This document shows, piece after piece, positions 48,493-64,000 of a stretch of 64,000 nucleotides of DNA; position 1 is the stretch's first letter; each line of letters begins with the position of its first letter. The stretch lies in contig NZ_CP076458.1 in NCBI RefSeq assembly GCF_018866245.1, positions 992,001 to 1,056,000 of the forward strand, written 5' to 3'. Under the pieces are notes generated by a model. It made no database searches, was not told where the DNA came from, and worked only from the letters and a program-made list of their open reading frames with translations. The position numbers and the translations under genes were made by a program. This DNA is from Novisyntrophococcus fermenticellae. Its GTDB lineage: Bacteria > Bacillota > Clostridia > Lachnospirales > Lachnospiraceae.

Positions 48493-51400
48493 GTGAAAAA
48501 GTTTATGAAAAAAGGGATTGCGCTTGCGATAACAGGTGTAATGTGCCTTTCCGGTCTCCCGGTAAGTGCTGCTCCGGAACCGGAGGCAATCGCATATGCG
48601 GGTACCGGAAGAGTTCAAATCAGTTTCAATAATGACTGGCGTTTCCGTGAAGGAGAGGCCGGCAGCGGTGAAAAATCCGGTTATGATGACAGTAAATGGC
48701 TGTATGTCAATGCTCCGCACAGTACAATTCAGTACACACCGGAAAACTACTATCAGGAGGATCTGGGAATCTACTGGTATCGCCGGCATTTCGAAACCCC
48801 GGACACAGCCGGGGATGGGCGGCGCGTACTCCTTACGTTTGAAGGAGCGATGCAGCAGGCAGAGGTCTGGCTCAATGACAGCAAACTCGGGACACATCAG
48901 GGTGGCTATACAGAGTTTTCCTTTGATATTACAGATTATCTGAAAAGGGACGGCAGTGAAAATGTATTGGCAGTGAAGCTGGATACTCGCCCAAACAGTG
49001 GATTTGCCCCGGGAAAGACGAACCCCGATTTTCAATATTTCGGAGGACTGTACCGGAATGTATATGTCACGGTAACTGATCCGGTACATATTACGGATGC
49101 GGTTACCTCAGGAACCGCAGCGGGCGGCGGAGTATTTCTCACTTCTCCGGAAGTTTCGAAAGAAAGTGCTGTAGTAAAAGCTAAGACCGAAGTTCAAAAC
49201 GAAGATGGGCAGGCGGCGGAAGTGACTTTATCTACAGAACTTCTGGAGCCGGATGGTGAACGTGTCGCTGCATCGGCAACGGATACACAGACTGTGAAAG
49301 CAGGAGAAAAGTATAGCTTTGCACAGTCACTGGAAGTTGCAAACCCGAGACTTTGGGGACCGGATACTCCGGAACTTTATACCGTCCGTACAACAGTAGA
49401 AAAAGACGGGGCGGTATGTGATACCTATGAAACCACATACGGAATCAGAAAAGTAGAGTGGAAGAGAGACGGGTGCTATATAAATGATGAGCGTATCGAG
49501 CTTGTGGGAACCAACCTGCACTCCGAAACCTACATGCTGGGAAATGCGATGTCGGATGATGCGATTTTTACAGAGATCAAACGTTTAAGGGACTATGGCT
49601 TTAATTTCATACGTATGGCACATTATCCTCATGCACCGGCGTTTTATGAAGCCTGCGACAGATATGGCGTAACAGTCCTGGACTGCCTTTCCGGATGGCA
49701 AAACTTCAGTAATACGGACGCATTTAAGAACAATACGTATCAGCAGATGAGAGAAATGGTGCGTGCAAACCGGAATCATCCCTCTGTCGTGGCCTGGGAG
49801 CCGAGTTTGAATGAGAGTAATTTCAATCAGGACTGGGCAAGCAGAATCAATCAGATCACCAAGGAGGAGTACCCGGAAGAAGGCGTATCAAAGGCTTATA
49901 CAGGCGGATGGAAATATTGGAATGTATATGACCTGGGAGTGGGAACTCCTCAGGCCAATGTGGTGGGTGATGCTGCCAAGTATAGCGAAAAGCCGATAAT
50001 CGTCAGTGAATATGGTGACTGGAATATGGGAGGATTCAAATCTACTACCCGTATTACCAGAGAGCCTCAGCATTACACCAGTGCCAAAGGCGGAGATGAG
50101 GGAATGCTGATTCAGTGTGACAATATTCAGTCATCCCTGGCATACAACCGGAGTAAGACCGGCTGGTATGGAGCAGCGGCTTACTGGCAGTATGCCGACT
50201 ATGCCGGTTTTGATACGGAAAAGCTGACTTATTGCGGTGTAGTAGATGTTGCCAGAATACCAAAATTCAGTGCATACTTCTATCAAAGCCAGAGGGATCC
50301 GGGTGTTGATTTAAGCCAGTATGGATTAGAGAGCGGCCCGATGGTTTATATTGCAAATACATGGGCGGATGACTCGCCGAACCAGGTGCGCGTATTCAGT
50401 AACTGTGATGAAGTAGAACTGTATCTGGACGATCAGCTGGTTGGAAGACAGACACCCGATACGATTATGTGGGATCCGCGCGGTGCTTATTCCGATTCTG
50501 ACTACGGAAAACAGCCAGGCAGTACAAGTGGCGCAGAGGTTTCCACTGAGCATCTGGAACATCCCCCGTTTACTTTTGATTTATCCGCATATACGCCGGG
50601 TCAGGGAACATTGCGCGCAGTCGGATATATCGATGGGGAGCAAAGGGAAGTGTATATGCGCAGTGCACCGGGAACAGCTGTACAGATCAGCCTTCAGGCA
50701 GAGGATGAGGAAGCACTGAAGCTCGACGGAAGCACGGCAAAGCTGGTATGGGTGGATGTAAAGGATACGGATGGAACCGTTGTAAATACAGCAGAAAATA
50801 AAATTACATTTGAAACCGAAGGTCCGGGCTTCGTCGTTGGACAGAAGGAAGTGGATGTAAGAGGCGGACAGTGGGCCGTATGGGTACGCAGTCAGCGTGG
50901 AGACGGAGACATCACTTTAACGGCATCCGCAGAGGGGTTGAAAACGGCATCCCTTGTCATTCCCGGTGTCGGTGTAGCTGGGTTGCCGGAAGTTCCGAAT
51001 GGCGGAGATGCGGATGAAATGGATTATGTACCGGAGGAATTGCCGGGAAATATATTCCTGAATAAAACAGCGACTGCAAGCTCAGTAAATTCAGGGAAAA
51101 ATGGAGTTGAAAAGGCCGAGTATGCCAATGATGGCAAGGAAAATACAAAATGGTGTGCGAAGGTAACAAACACATCGGATTCTTCTTTGGGAGAACACTG
51201 GTGGCAGGCAGACTTAGGGATGACCTATGATATCGAAAGTATGGAGATTGTTTTTGATACAGAAGGTGGATATCAATATCAGGTAGCAGTCTCAGATGAC
51301 GCGGAATTTACAGGTTATGATGTAACAGAGCATGAAATAAAGACAGAAAGCGGAGGACGGGTAACGGAGGAAGTCGGAGCACGGGGCCGGTATGTGAGGA

Positions 51401-53130
51401 TTTATCTGAACTGCCCATCCAGTAAAATCTGGCCTTGTCTGAGGGAAGTGACAGGTATAGGTACGGTTAATAACATTGCCCTGAATAAGACGGCAGCTGC
51501 CGATAGTTCTGTAAGCGGAAGCCAGGCCTCCTATGCGGTGGATGGCAAGGCAGATACTTTCTGGAACAAAGGGGGATATGGTCCTGGCTGGTGGCAGGTA
51601 GATCTTGGAGATGATTATCATGTAGATGGAGTAACCGTAAGCTTTGCCTGGGCAGGAACATCCGATAACGGAATTATACGCCACAGCTTTACACTCCAAA
51701 GCTCGGCTGACGGACAAAACTGGGAGGATATCACCCAGTGGTCTGACTTTGAACAGGGGGATGATCAGGTAAATGCATCCGTAAGCCTTACGGCTGACAC
51801 TGATGCAAGGTATCTGCGAATCAATAACCTTCAGGCAAAAAAGCAGACGGACGGAAAAAACCAGTGGATTGAAATTGCGGAATTTATTGCGACAGGAGAG
51901 AAACTGGGAGAAGCAGTCAGACTGGATTACGGTGCCGGTACAGCGGCTACGTCCAGTGCGGAAGGCATCACACCCGAATATGGAAATGACGGAAATCCAC
52001 AGACATTCTGGATACCATCTGCAGATGACAGCAACCCTTCCTGGCAGTTTGATGCCGCAGGACTGTATCGGACCAGGGCCGTCATACTTACATGGAATAC
52101 AGAAGGAGAGCATCATTATGCCATAGAGATTTCCACAGATGGTGAAACCTGGACAACCACAGCAGACCATATGGAACAGGGTATTTCCGGCGGAAGTACG
52201 ACAGATATGATTTCCGGTCTGGCAAAATATATAAGAGTTTCTGTACAAGCCGGTACAACCGAGGGTTTCTGGATTAACGCAACGGGGCGTGAACAGTCTC
52301 CGGCACTGGCGGTGAAGTCGGCAGATGAATTACTCCAGGTTACAGGTGCTCGCTGCACTGCGTTTCAGGAACTGCAGCTTCCCGGGCAAGTTGCCGTGAT
52401 ACTGGAAGGAGATGTGAGAACAAAACTTCCTGTAACATGGAGTGAAGAAGGCTTTGATGCGGCCAATACACAAGAACAGACGCTGCATGGTGTAATTGCT
52501 TCGATACCCGGAGTTCAGAATAGAGACGGACTGGGTGTAAAAGTGAAAGTCCGGCTTATGGATGATTTGCACATTGTTACAGAACCGGAAGACTTTGTCG
52601 GAAGTATAGAAGAAACAGCTGTGTTTACGGTAGAAGCTGCGGGGACAGGGCTGATTTATCAGTGGCAGTACTGTAATGCGAACTCCAATATCTGGAGAAC
52701 GTCGTCCATGGCGGGCAGTGACACGGCAGAAATCAGTGTTCCGGTCACAAAAGCAAGAGACGGGCAGAAATATCGCTGCGTCGTGACAGATGAAGGTGGA
52801 AATACAGCAACATCGGAGATGGCAGCGATAAACGTTGGTGTCGCAGACAGCGCACCTGTGATTACGCAGCAGCCGGGAAGCTACAGCGGTGCAGTCGGTG
52901 ATATGGCAACCTTTATTGTGAAAGCAGAAGGGAACGGACTGACCTATCAGTGGCAGTACTGCAACGAAGGCTCCAACATCTGGAGAGTATCCTCCATGGC
53001 GGGAAATCAGAGCGATATGCTGAAAGTCCCTGTAGCAACTTACAGAGATGGGCAGAAATACCGCTGTATTGTTACAAGTGCGGATGGAAGAATCGCAATA
53101 TCGGATGTGGCAGTTGTAGGGGTCAAATAA
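48493..53130 (+). CDS. Secreted GH2 glycosidase with three F5/8 type C (CBM32-like) domains and an Ig-like tail
   Basis: A 1545-residue secreted enzyme starting at GTG 48493 after GGAGGGG. The signal peptide ends near PVSAA (residue 27). GH2 N-terminal, Ig-like and TIM-barrel domains follow, with acid/base Glu441 in EPSLNESNF and nucleophile Glu506 in IIVSEYGDWN. A DUF4982-like domain starts near residue 618 (VYIANTWADDSPNQVRVFSN) and an Ig-like domain near 730. Three discoidin-type domains follow (about 852-990, 991-1138, 1138-1280; each with WWQ or WQF-D and ALNK-like starts), typical of galactose/GalNAc-binding CBM32. A BIG4-like domain (1275-1358) and two Ig-like repeats (1358-1545) end the protein. 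Beta-galactosidase or a related exo-glycosidase acting on host glycans is likely. The gene has its own operator-bearing promoter. Confidence 0.9.
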   Translation: MKKFMKKGIALAITGVMCLSGLPVSAAPEPEAIAYAGTGRVQISFNNDWRFREGEAGSGEKSGYDDSKWLYVNAPHSTIQYTPENYYQEDLGIYWYRRHFETPDTAGDGRRVLLTFEGAMQQAEVWLNDSKLGTHQGGYTEFSFDITDYLKRDGSENVLAVKLDTRPNSGFAPGKTNPDFQYFGGLYRNVYVTVTDPVHITDAVTSGTAAGGGVFLTSPEVSKESAVVKAKTEVQNEDGQAAEVTLSTELLEPDGERVAASATDTQTVKAGEKYSFAQSLEVANPRLWGPDTPELYTVRTTVEKDGAVCDTYETTYGIRKVEWKRDGCYINDERIELVGTNLHSETYMLGNAMSDDAIFTEIKRLRDYGFNFIRMAHYPHAPAFYEACDRYGVTVLDCLSGWQNFSNTDAFKNNTYQQMREMVRANRNHPSVVAWEPSLNESNFNQDWASRINQITKEEYPEEGVSKAYTGGWKYWNVYDLGVGTPQANVVGDAAKYSEKPIIVSEYGDWNMGGFKSTTRITREPQHYTSAKGGDEGMLIQCDNIQSSLAYNRSKTGWYGAAAYWQYADYAGFDTEKLTYCGVVDVARIPKFSAYFYQSQRDPGVDLSQYGLESGPMVYIANTWADDSPNQVRVFSNCDEVELYLDDQLVGRQTPDTIMWDPRGAYSDSDYGKQPGSTSGAEVSTEHLEHPPFTFDLSAYTPGQGTLRAVGYIDGEQREVYMRSAPGTAVQISLQAEDEEALKLDGSTAKLVWVDVKDTDGTVVNTAENKITFETEGPGFVVGQKEVDVRGGQWAVWVRSQRGDGDITLTASAEGLKTASLVIPGVGVAGLPEVPNGGDADEMDYVPEELPGNIFLNKTATASSVNSGKNGVEKAEYANDGKENTKWCAKVTNTSDSSLGEHWWQADLGMTYDIESMEIVFDTEGGYQYQVAVSDDAEFTGYDVTEHEIKTESGGRVTEEVGARGRYVRIYLNCPSSKIWPCLREVTGIGTVNNIALNKTAAADSSVSGSQASYAVDGKADTFWNKGGYGPGWWQVDLGDDYHVDGVTVSFAWAGTSDNGIIRHSFTLQSSADGQNWEDITQWSDFEQGDDQVNASVSLTADTDARYLRINNLQAKKQTDGKNQWIEIAEFIATGEKLGEAVRLDYGAGTAATSSAEGITPEYGNDGNPQTFWIPSADDSNPSWQFDAAGLYRTRAVILTWNTEGEHHYAIEISTDGETWTTTADHMEQGISGGSTTDMISGLAKYIRVSVQAGTTEGFWINATGREQSPALAVKSADELLQVTGARCTAFQELQLPGQVAVILEGDVRTKLPVTWSEEGFDAANTQEQTLHGVIASIPGVQNRDGLGVKVKVRLMDDLHIVTEPEDFVGSIEETAVFTVEAAGTGLIYQWQYCNANSNIWRTSSMAGSDTAEISVPVTKARDGQKYRCVVTDEGGNTATSEMAAINVGVADSAPVITQQPGSYSGAVGDMATFIVKAEGNGLTYQWQYCNEGSNIWRVSSMAGNQSDMLKVPVATYRDGQKYRCIVTSADGRIAISDVAVVGVK

Positions 53131-53138
53131 GAAATAAT

Positions 53139-53190
53139 ATTAAGAAAGAGGCATAGGATTGGGAAACTGATCCTATGCCTCTTTCTTAAT
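53139..53190. terminator. Bidirectional-type terminator after the second GH2 gene
   Basis: A 21-bp perfect stem (53139-53159 with 53170-53190) with a 10-base loop TGGGAAACTG. The arms carry AAGAAAGAGGCATAGGAT and its complement, giving TTTCTTAATTT on the plus strand. A diverged copy lies at 60545 after the third GH2 gene. Confidence 0.85.
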
Positions 53191-53211
53191 TTGGGATTTC
53201 TGGCAGAAAAT

Positions 53212-53272
53212 GTAAGATATTACAAATTTAGTGTAGAAAAGTACATGGATTAGTGTACATATTAATTATAGA
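53212..53272 (+). promoter_or_regulatory. Promoter with a two-box operator, copy 3 (third GH2 gene)
   Basis: Box 1 GTAAGATATTACA (53212-53224) and box 2 GTAGAAAA-GTA-CATGGAT (53233-53250) again have GTA starts 21 bases apart. TATAGA (53267-53272) is the likely -10 box. A good AAAGGAG site precedes the ATG at 53326. Confidence 0.75.
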
Positions 53273-53301
53273 ATGAGAGTATCATAGTGTTTTTGCTGTG
53301 A

Positions 53302-60534
<7,233 letters not shown>

Positions 60535-60544
60535 GAGTAAAGAT

Positions 60545-60590
60545 ATTAAGAAAGAGGCGTATGATTGGGAAACTGGTCATACGCTTCCTC
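60545..60590 (+). terminator. Diverged terminator-like hairpin after the third GH2 gene
   Basis: The first 31 bases closely match the terminator at 53139 (shared ATTAAGAAAGAGGC and TTGGGAAACTG). The stem GCGTATGA (60557-60564) pairs with TCATACGC (60577-60584). Stem changes relative to the other copy are compensated on both arms. No T-run follows, so read-through to the next gene is likely. Confidence 0.55.
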
Positions 60591-60642
60591 AAAAGAGAAT
60601 GTAAAATAATAGAATATATGAAGGTAAGTGAAAGGAATTTCA

Positions 60643-61584
60643 GTGAGAAAACTCAAAAGGTCAATTTTAGTGTTCGGCATTATATTGTTACTTGGAACGT
60701 TGCACATAGGTTGTGGTACAGAAACTAAAAAAGCCAGGGACAATAAAACAGTTGCTACAATCAATGGTATTCCGGTAGAAGATGATGAATTAGAGTTATT
60801 TCTTAAAAATGGAATTGATTCAGTAGAAGCAGCAATTGAAGAAATCACCCCTTATAAGGTCATTCAGGCAAAACTTTTAGAAGAGGGTATTATTACAGAT
60901 TGCAGCTATAGTAGTTTTCAGAAGTCATTGAAAAAGGAGAATAAGGAACGTAAAAAGAAAAAAGAAGCAAATGAAGTAATGTACGGACCGGAGCAGTATA
61001 CGGCAAAAACTTATTATGGACTTGTTCAGGATAAGTATCGTGAATTATGGGTAAAAAACGAACAATTCTCCATTTCAGATGATGAGTTAAAAGAAATATA
61101 TGATGAAAATCCAAATTGGTTTCAGGACTACGGTCGGGCTGTGTTTCAATGTCTGGTGATACCATCAGATAAAATTGGGAAAGAAGAGGCGGCAGGGATT
61201 ATTGATCAGATTGCAGAGGAAGTAAAGAATGGGGCAGAGTTCTCTGGTGCAGCTGAAAAACTTGGGGTATCTGAGTATATACAGGAAAGGACCTTTACGC
61301 AGACTGAAATGGAGGATGGTATGGTCACCATGTTTCCCAAAATCGAAGCAAGCCTCTATGAGCTACAGCCGGGGGAGATATCTGAATTCATTGATAATGA
61401 TAATCTGGAATGGATTTGCTTATACTGTGAAAACAGGGAAGATGGGAAGCGAACGGATTTTGCAGACTGTAAGGGACAAATTAAAGAATACTGGAAGGAA
61501 AATCAAATTGAGGAATATCTGGACAAGCTTTCAAAGGAAGCGGAAGTAAAAATATATCAGGAGGCGTACAATCCGGCATTCTAG
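60643..61584 (+). CDS. Lipoprotein resembling PrsA/SurA-type peptidyl-prolyl isomerases
   Basis: A 313-residue lipoprotein with an N-terminal signal and lipobox-like LHIGC (Cys24). It has a SurA-like N-terminal region (TVATINGIPVEDDELELFLK, with helical IVQAKLLEEGI-like segments) and a rotamase-like domain from about residue 165 (QCLVIPSDKIGKEEAAGIID, GAEFSGAAEKLG, LQPGEISEFID). The pattern fits parvulin-type foldases on the outer face of the membrane. The GTG at 60643 follows AAAGGA by about 6 bases; GTG 60628 is an alternative with a poorly spaced site. Its place after three giant secreted enzymes suggests it helps them fold after export. The parvulin domain is divergent, so catalysis is not certain. 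Confidence 0.75.
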   Translation: MRKLKRSILVFGIILLLGTLHIGCGTETKKARDNKTVATINGIPVEDDELELFLKNGIDSVEAAIEEITPYKVIQAKLLEEGIITDCSYSSFQKSLKKENKERKKKKEANEVMYGPEQYTAKTYYGLVQDKYRELWVKNEQFSISDDELKEIYDENPNWFQDYGRAVFQCLVIPSDKIGKEEAAGIIDQIAEEVKNGAEFSGAAEKLGVSEYIQERTFTQTEMEDGMVTMFPKIEASLYELQPGEISEFIDNDNLEWICLYCENREDGKRTDFADCKGQIKEYWKENQIEEYLDKLSKEAEVKIYQEAYNPAF

Positions 61585-61656
61585 GAGAAGGGACATTATT
61601 TATGAAGATGCATTTTTGATAGCATGAAAATGAAGTTTAAGAAAGTGAGGATGGGA

Positions 61657-64000
61657 ATGAATCCGAAAAACAGATATGTAAGATGGTTATCCATAGCATT
61701 AACGATTATTATGGCCCTAAGCCCTATGAGCCTGATGGTTAAAGCAGAAGGAGCACAACAGGAAACACCAATAATGGGAGAACTGTTTGACAGCATTGCA
61801 TCTTATCACGTGCAGAAGACATCGGCTGCCAATACTGCTTCTACAGAAAATCAGGTGCGCAACGGTAAGATGGAAGAAACATCGAATGGGATGATTTCTT
61901 ATTGGGAACCGATCTATGGAGCCGGATGCAATGATGATACGATTACCCGAAACAGCGGTAATTCAGTAAAATTCGGACCTGATGGGAAACAAACCACGAT
62001 TCAACTTGAAGGAGGGAGTGGAAATAATTATGCAGTTGCAAAACCAGATAAGAGTTACACGCCGTATGAGGCTTCATATCTACAGATGTTAGTTGGCATT
62101 CCAGATGGAACTTATACGCTAAGCGCTAAAATAGCTACAAATATGTCAGATGATGGAAACATAGCAAAGATGTTTGCATATGCCAACGATGGTGAAATTG
62201 CTTCGGAAGTTATTCTGGAAAATACTTTTGACAGTCAGATGGGTACCTACCCTATGGTCAACGTCACGATTCCTGAAATTGAGATTACGAATGGAAGGTG
62301 TCGTTTGGGATTTTACATGAAGTCTATGGGGAGCACAGCCGGGACAGCCGGATTTCTGACCATGGATGATGTGAATTTGTCCGCACCAATAGGAATTCTG
62401 ACAGGCAAGGTGACCAATCAGGAAAATCAAGTTGTTTCAGAAGCGGCTATTAGTGTAAAACAAGGGGATGATATAATTGCTTCCGGTACAACAGACAGTA
62501 AGGGGGTTTATAATATCAATACTCCTCCTGGTGAAAACTATATCGTAGAGGCATCACATCCGGAGTACACTACAGTATCTGTGCCGGAAACTACAGTAAT
62601 CTTGAATGAAACAACTACGAGAGATCTACAGTTCACAACAAACAGGAATATTACTGTTTACTATGTTGATTCAGTGAGTGGTAATGATAATAATACAGGG
62701 GCGTCACCTCAAAAAGCGTGGAGAACCATTAACAAAATAAATGAACAGACATTTAATCCGGGTGATACGATTTTGTTTAAATCAGGATGCTCCTGGGCAG
62801 GAACAACCTTAAGACCGCAAGGAGATGGTACTTCTGAGGCTCCTATTACCATAGGAAAGTATGGTGGTGATACTTATCCGGCGATTCATGCCAACTATGT
62901 GCCCGGAACACCTGTTGATCAGATGGAAGAGAACCAGAAGCTGTATGCGTTGGAACTGAATGGAGTGGAGTATTACATAGTAAAAGATCTGGAACTTACC
63001 AGCTTTGGACAGCATAATTCTGATAATACGCTGAACTCCCAGGGAGGAAGACGCGGTGTCTATATAAAAGCAAAAGCTGGGGAAGGAAGTATCACCCATT
63101 CCATTATGTTAGATAATCTTTATATTCATGATATAAATGGTCACAATGCTAAAAAGGGCGGATCAAACGGCAGAGAAGGTGCTGGAATTCATTTTGAAAA
63201 TAATGGTAAGCATACTTACATTGACGGCCTGACGATTCAGAATTGTACGATTGAAGATGTAAGCCGTAACGGTATTACATCCGGAGGTTATGATGGAGGG
63301 CGTGCCTGGGGATACTGGGACTGGCAGCAAGAAGCGCCTACCCGCCATCAGAACGTAATTATACGAAATAATGTATTGGATCATATTGCAGGGGATGGAA
63401 TTGTACCCAGTGGTACCTACGGTGCTGTTATAGAACATAATATTGTTAAATATGCAGGCTGTGATGCCCGCCCTGTCGGGAGCAACACCAATTTATCTGC
63501 GGCTGTCTGGCCTTTTGATACAGATAATTCAGTTTTCCAATTCAATGAGGTTGCGTACACTGGAACTCCGAAGAATACAGAGATTTCCGATGGCGAGGCT
63601 TTTGATTCGGATTATTATTGTATCAATACGGTGTTTCAGTATAACTATTCCCATGATAACGATGGTGGATTTTTAATGATCTGCGGTCCTCAGTATGCTT
63701 ATACAGATGGTACGGTAGTACGCTATAATATCAGTGAAAATGATGGCTCAATGAATGGAAAACGCACAATTTTTGAAATTGGTGGCGGTGGTGGTGTAGA
63801 TCATAGTTATATTTATAATAATACAATATATACGAGTGAAGATCACAAGGTTTATTCCGTAGTAAGAGGTGAACCCTGGGATGGGAAACCAAAGGGAACT
63901 CATTTTTTCAATAACATATTTTGCATTAACAGTGAAACCGCAAAATTTGGTTTTGCAGGAGATCCCAGAGATATCGGTAAAGAAGAAGTTGTAACATACA
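61657..64000 (+). CDS. Secreted right-handed beta-helix protein (3' end outside window)
   Basis: An open frame of 781 codons runs past the window edge. The N-terminus MNPKNRYVRWLSIALTIIMA...SLMVKAEG is a signal peptide. A CBM-like beta-sandwich follows (about residues 75-245), then a carboxypeptidase-regulatory-like Ig domain (about 246-325; GILTGKVTNQ, TTDSKGVYNINTPPGENY), then a parallel beta-helix region from about 335 (YYVDSVSGNDNNTGASPQKAW, many N-rich turns such as IIRNNVLDHIAGDGI and YSHDNDGGFLMICG). This architecture is common in polysaccharide lyases and glycosidases that act on extracellular glycans; the substrate is unknown. The ATG at 61657 is preceded by GTGAGG at 61645-61650; in-frame ATGs at 61624, 61630 and 61651 are alternatives. 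It lies about 70 bases after the foldase gene. Confidence 0.8.
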   Translation, partial: MNPKNRYVRWLSIALTIIMALSPMSLMVKAEGAQQETPIMGELFDSIASYHVQKTSAANTASTENQVRNGKMEETSNGMISYWEPIYGAGCNDDTITRNSGNSVKFGPDGKQTTIQLEGGSGNNYAVAKPDKSYTPYEASYLQMLVGIPDGTYTLSAKIATNMSDDGNIAKMFAYANDGEIASEVILENTFDSQMGTYPMVNVTIPEIEITNGRCRLGFYMKSMGSTAGTAGFLTMDDVNLSAPIGILTGKVTNQENQVVSEAAISVKQGDDIIASGTTDSKGVYNINTPPGENYIVEASHPEYTTVSVPETTVILNETTTRDLQFTTNRNITVYYVDSVSGNDNNTGASPQKAWRTINKINEQTFNPGDTILFKSGCSWAGTTLRPQGDGTSEAPITIGKYGGDTYPAIHANYVPGTPVDQMEENQKLYALELNGVEYYIVKDLELTSFGQHNSDNTLNSQGGRRGVYIKAKAGEGSITHSIMLDNLYIHDINGHNAKKGGSNGREGAGIHFENNGKHTYIDGLTIQNCTIEDVSRNGITSGGYDGGRAWGYWDWQQEAPTRHQNVIIRNNVLDHIAGDGIVPSGTYGAVIEHNIVKYAGCDARPVGSNTNLSAAVWPFDTDNSVFQFNEVAYTGTPKNTEISDGEAFDSDYYCINTVFQYNYSHDNDGGFLMICGPQYAYTDGTVVRYNISENDGSMNGKRTIFEIGGGGGVDHSYIYNNTIYTSEDHKVYSVVRGEPWDGKPKGTHFFNNIFCINSETAKFGFAGDPRDIGKEEVVTY

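Noticed and set aside
51292..52248. Minus-strand frame of 318 residues opposite the second GH2 gene
   Set aside because: It is antisense to well-defined discoidin domains and has low-complexity Cys/Ile/Ser composition; similar shadows occur opposite the other GH2 genes.
61602..61619. Five-residue frame with a good ribosome binding site (GAGAAGGGA) just before the beta-helix gene
   Set aside because: It is too short to call a gene; possibly a remnant start or a translational coupling device, but nothing supports either.

Overview
The window looks like chromosomal DNA of a gut-type Firmicute, most likely a Lachnospiraceae relative. The signs are strong AGGAGG-type ribosome binding sites, Gram-positive lipoprotein signals, YesN/YesM-type two-component systems, CUT1 and CUT2 sugar ABC transporters, a type I-C CRISPR-Cas locus and very large secreted multidomain glycosidases. 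The species assignment is inference; no rRNA or tRNA gene was seen.

Layout. 1-1305: 3' part missing, minus-strand PucR-type regulator. 1306-7482: a sugar or polyol locus with an SDR dehydrogenase, a CUT2 ABC transporter (binding lipoprotein, double ATPase, permease) and a ROK repressor. 7483-23950: a complete type I-C CRISPR-Cas locus in the order cas3-cas5c-cas8c-cas7c-cas4-cas1-cas2, then a leader and an array that I counted as 119 repeats and 118 spacers. 24011-25255: a minus-strand Gfo/Idh/MocA-type oxidoreductase with its terminator. 25617-32047: a CUT1 sugar ABC transporter without its own ATPase, followed by a YesM/YesN-type sensor kinase and response regulator. 32081-33324: an iron-dependent alcohol dehydrogenase whose promoter carries an almost perfect Rex operator.

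33415-64000 is a glycan-foraging locus. It holds a second YesN/YesM-type pair plus a membrane-anchored sugar-binding protein (a likely three-component sensor), a galactose-type MglB-MglA-MglC importer, three giant secreted GH2 enzymes of 2066, 1545 and 2402 residues, a lipoprotein resembling a peptidyl-prolyl isomerase, and the start of a secreted beta-helix protein. The working model is that the extracellular GH2 enzymes release galactose or a related sugar, MglBAC imports it, and the sensor trio controls the set. Support comes from a two-part promoter element, with two GTA boxes exactly 21 bp apart, found before the sensor operon, the second GH2 gene and the third GH2 gene.

The most notable observations are: (1) layered CRISPR memory, where spacers 6, 8, 11 and 12 recur as near-matching but independently bounded spacers 42, 34, 37/39 and 31; (2) the shared 21-bp-spaced operator; (3) the Rex site; (4) a LamG-like domain inserted inside a GH2 catalytic barrel; (5) shared and partly gene-converted Ig-like tails and covarying terminators among the GH2 genes; and (6) a repeat-derived 12-mer in inverse orientation just ahead of cas3.
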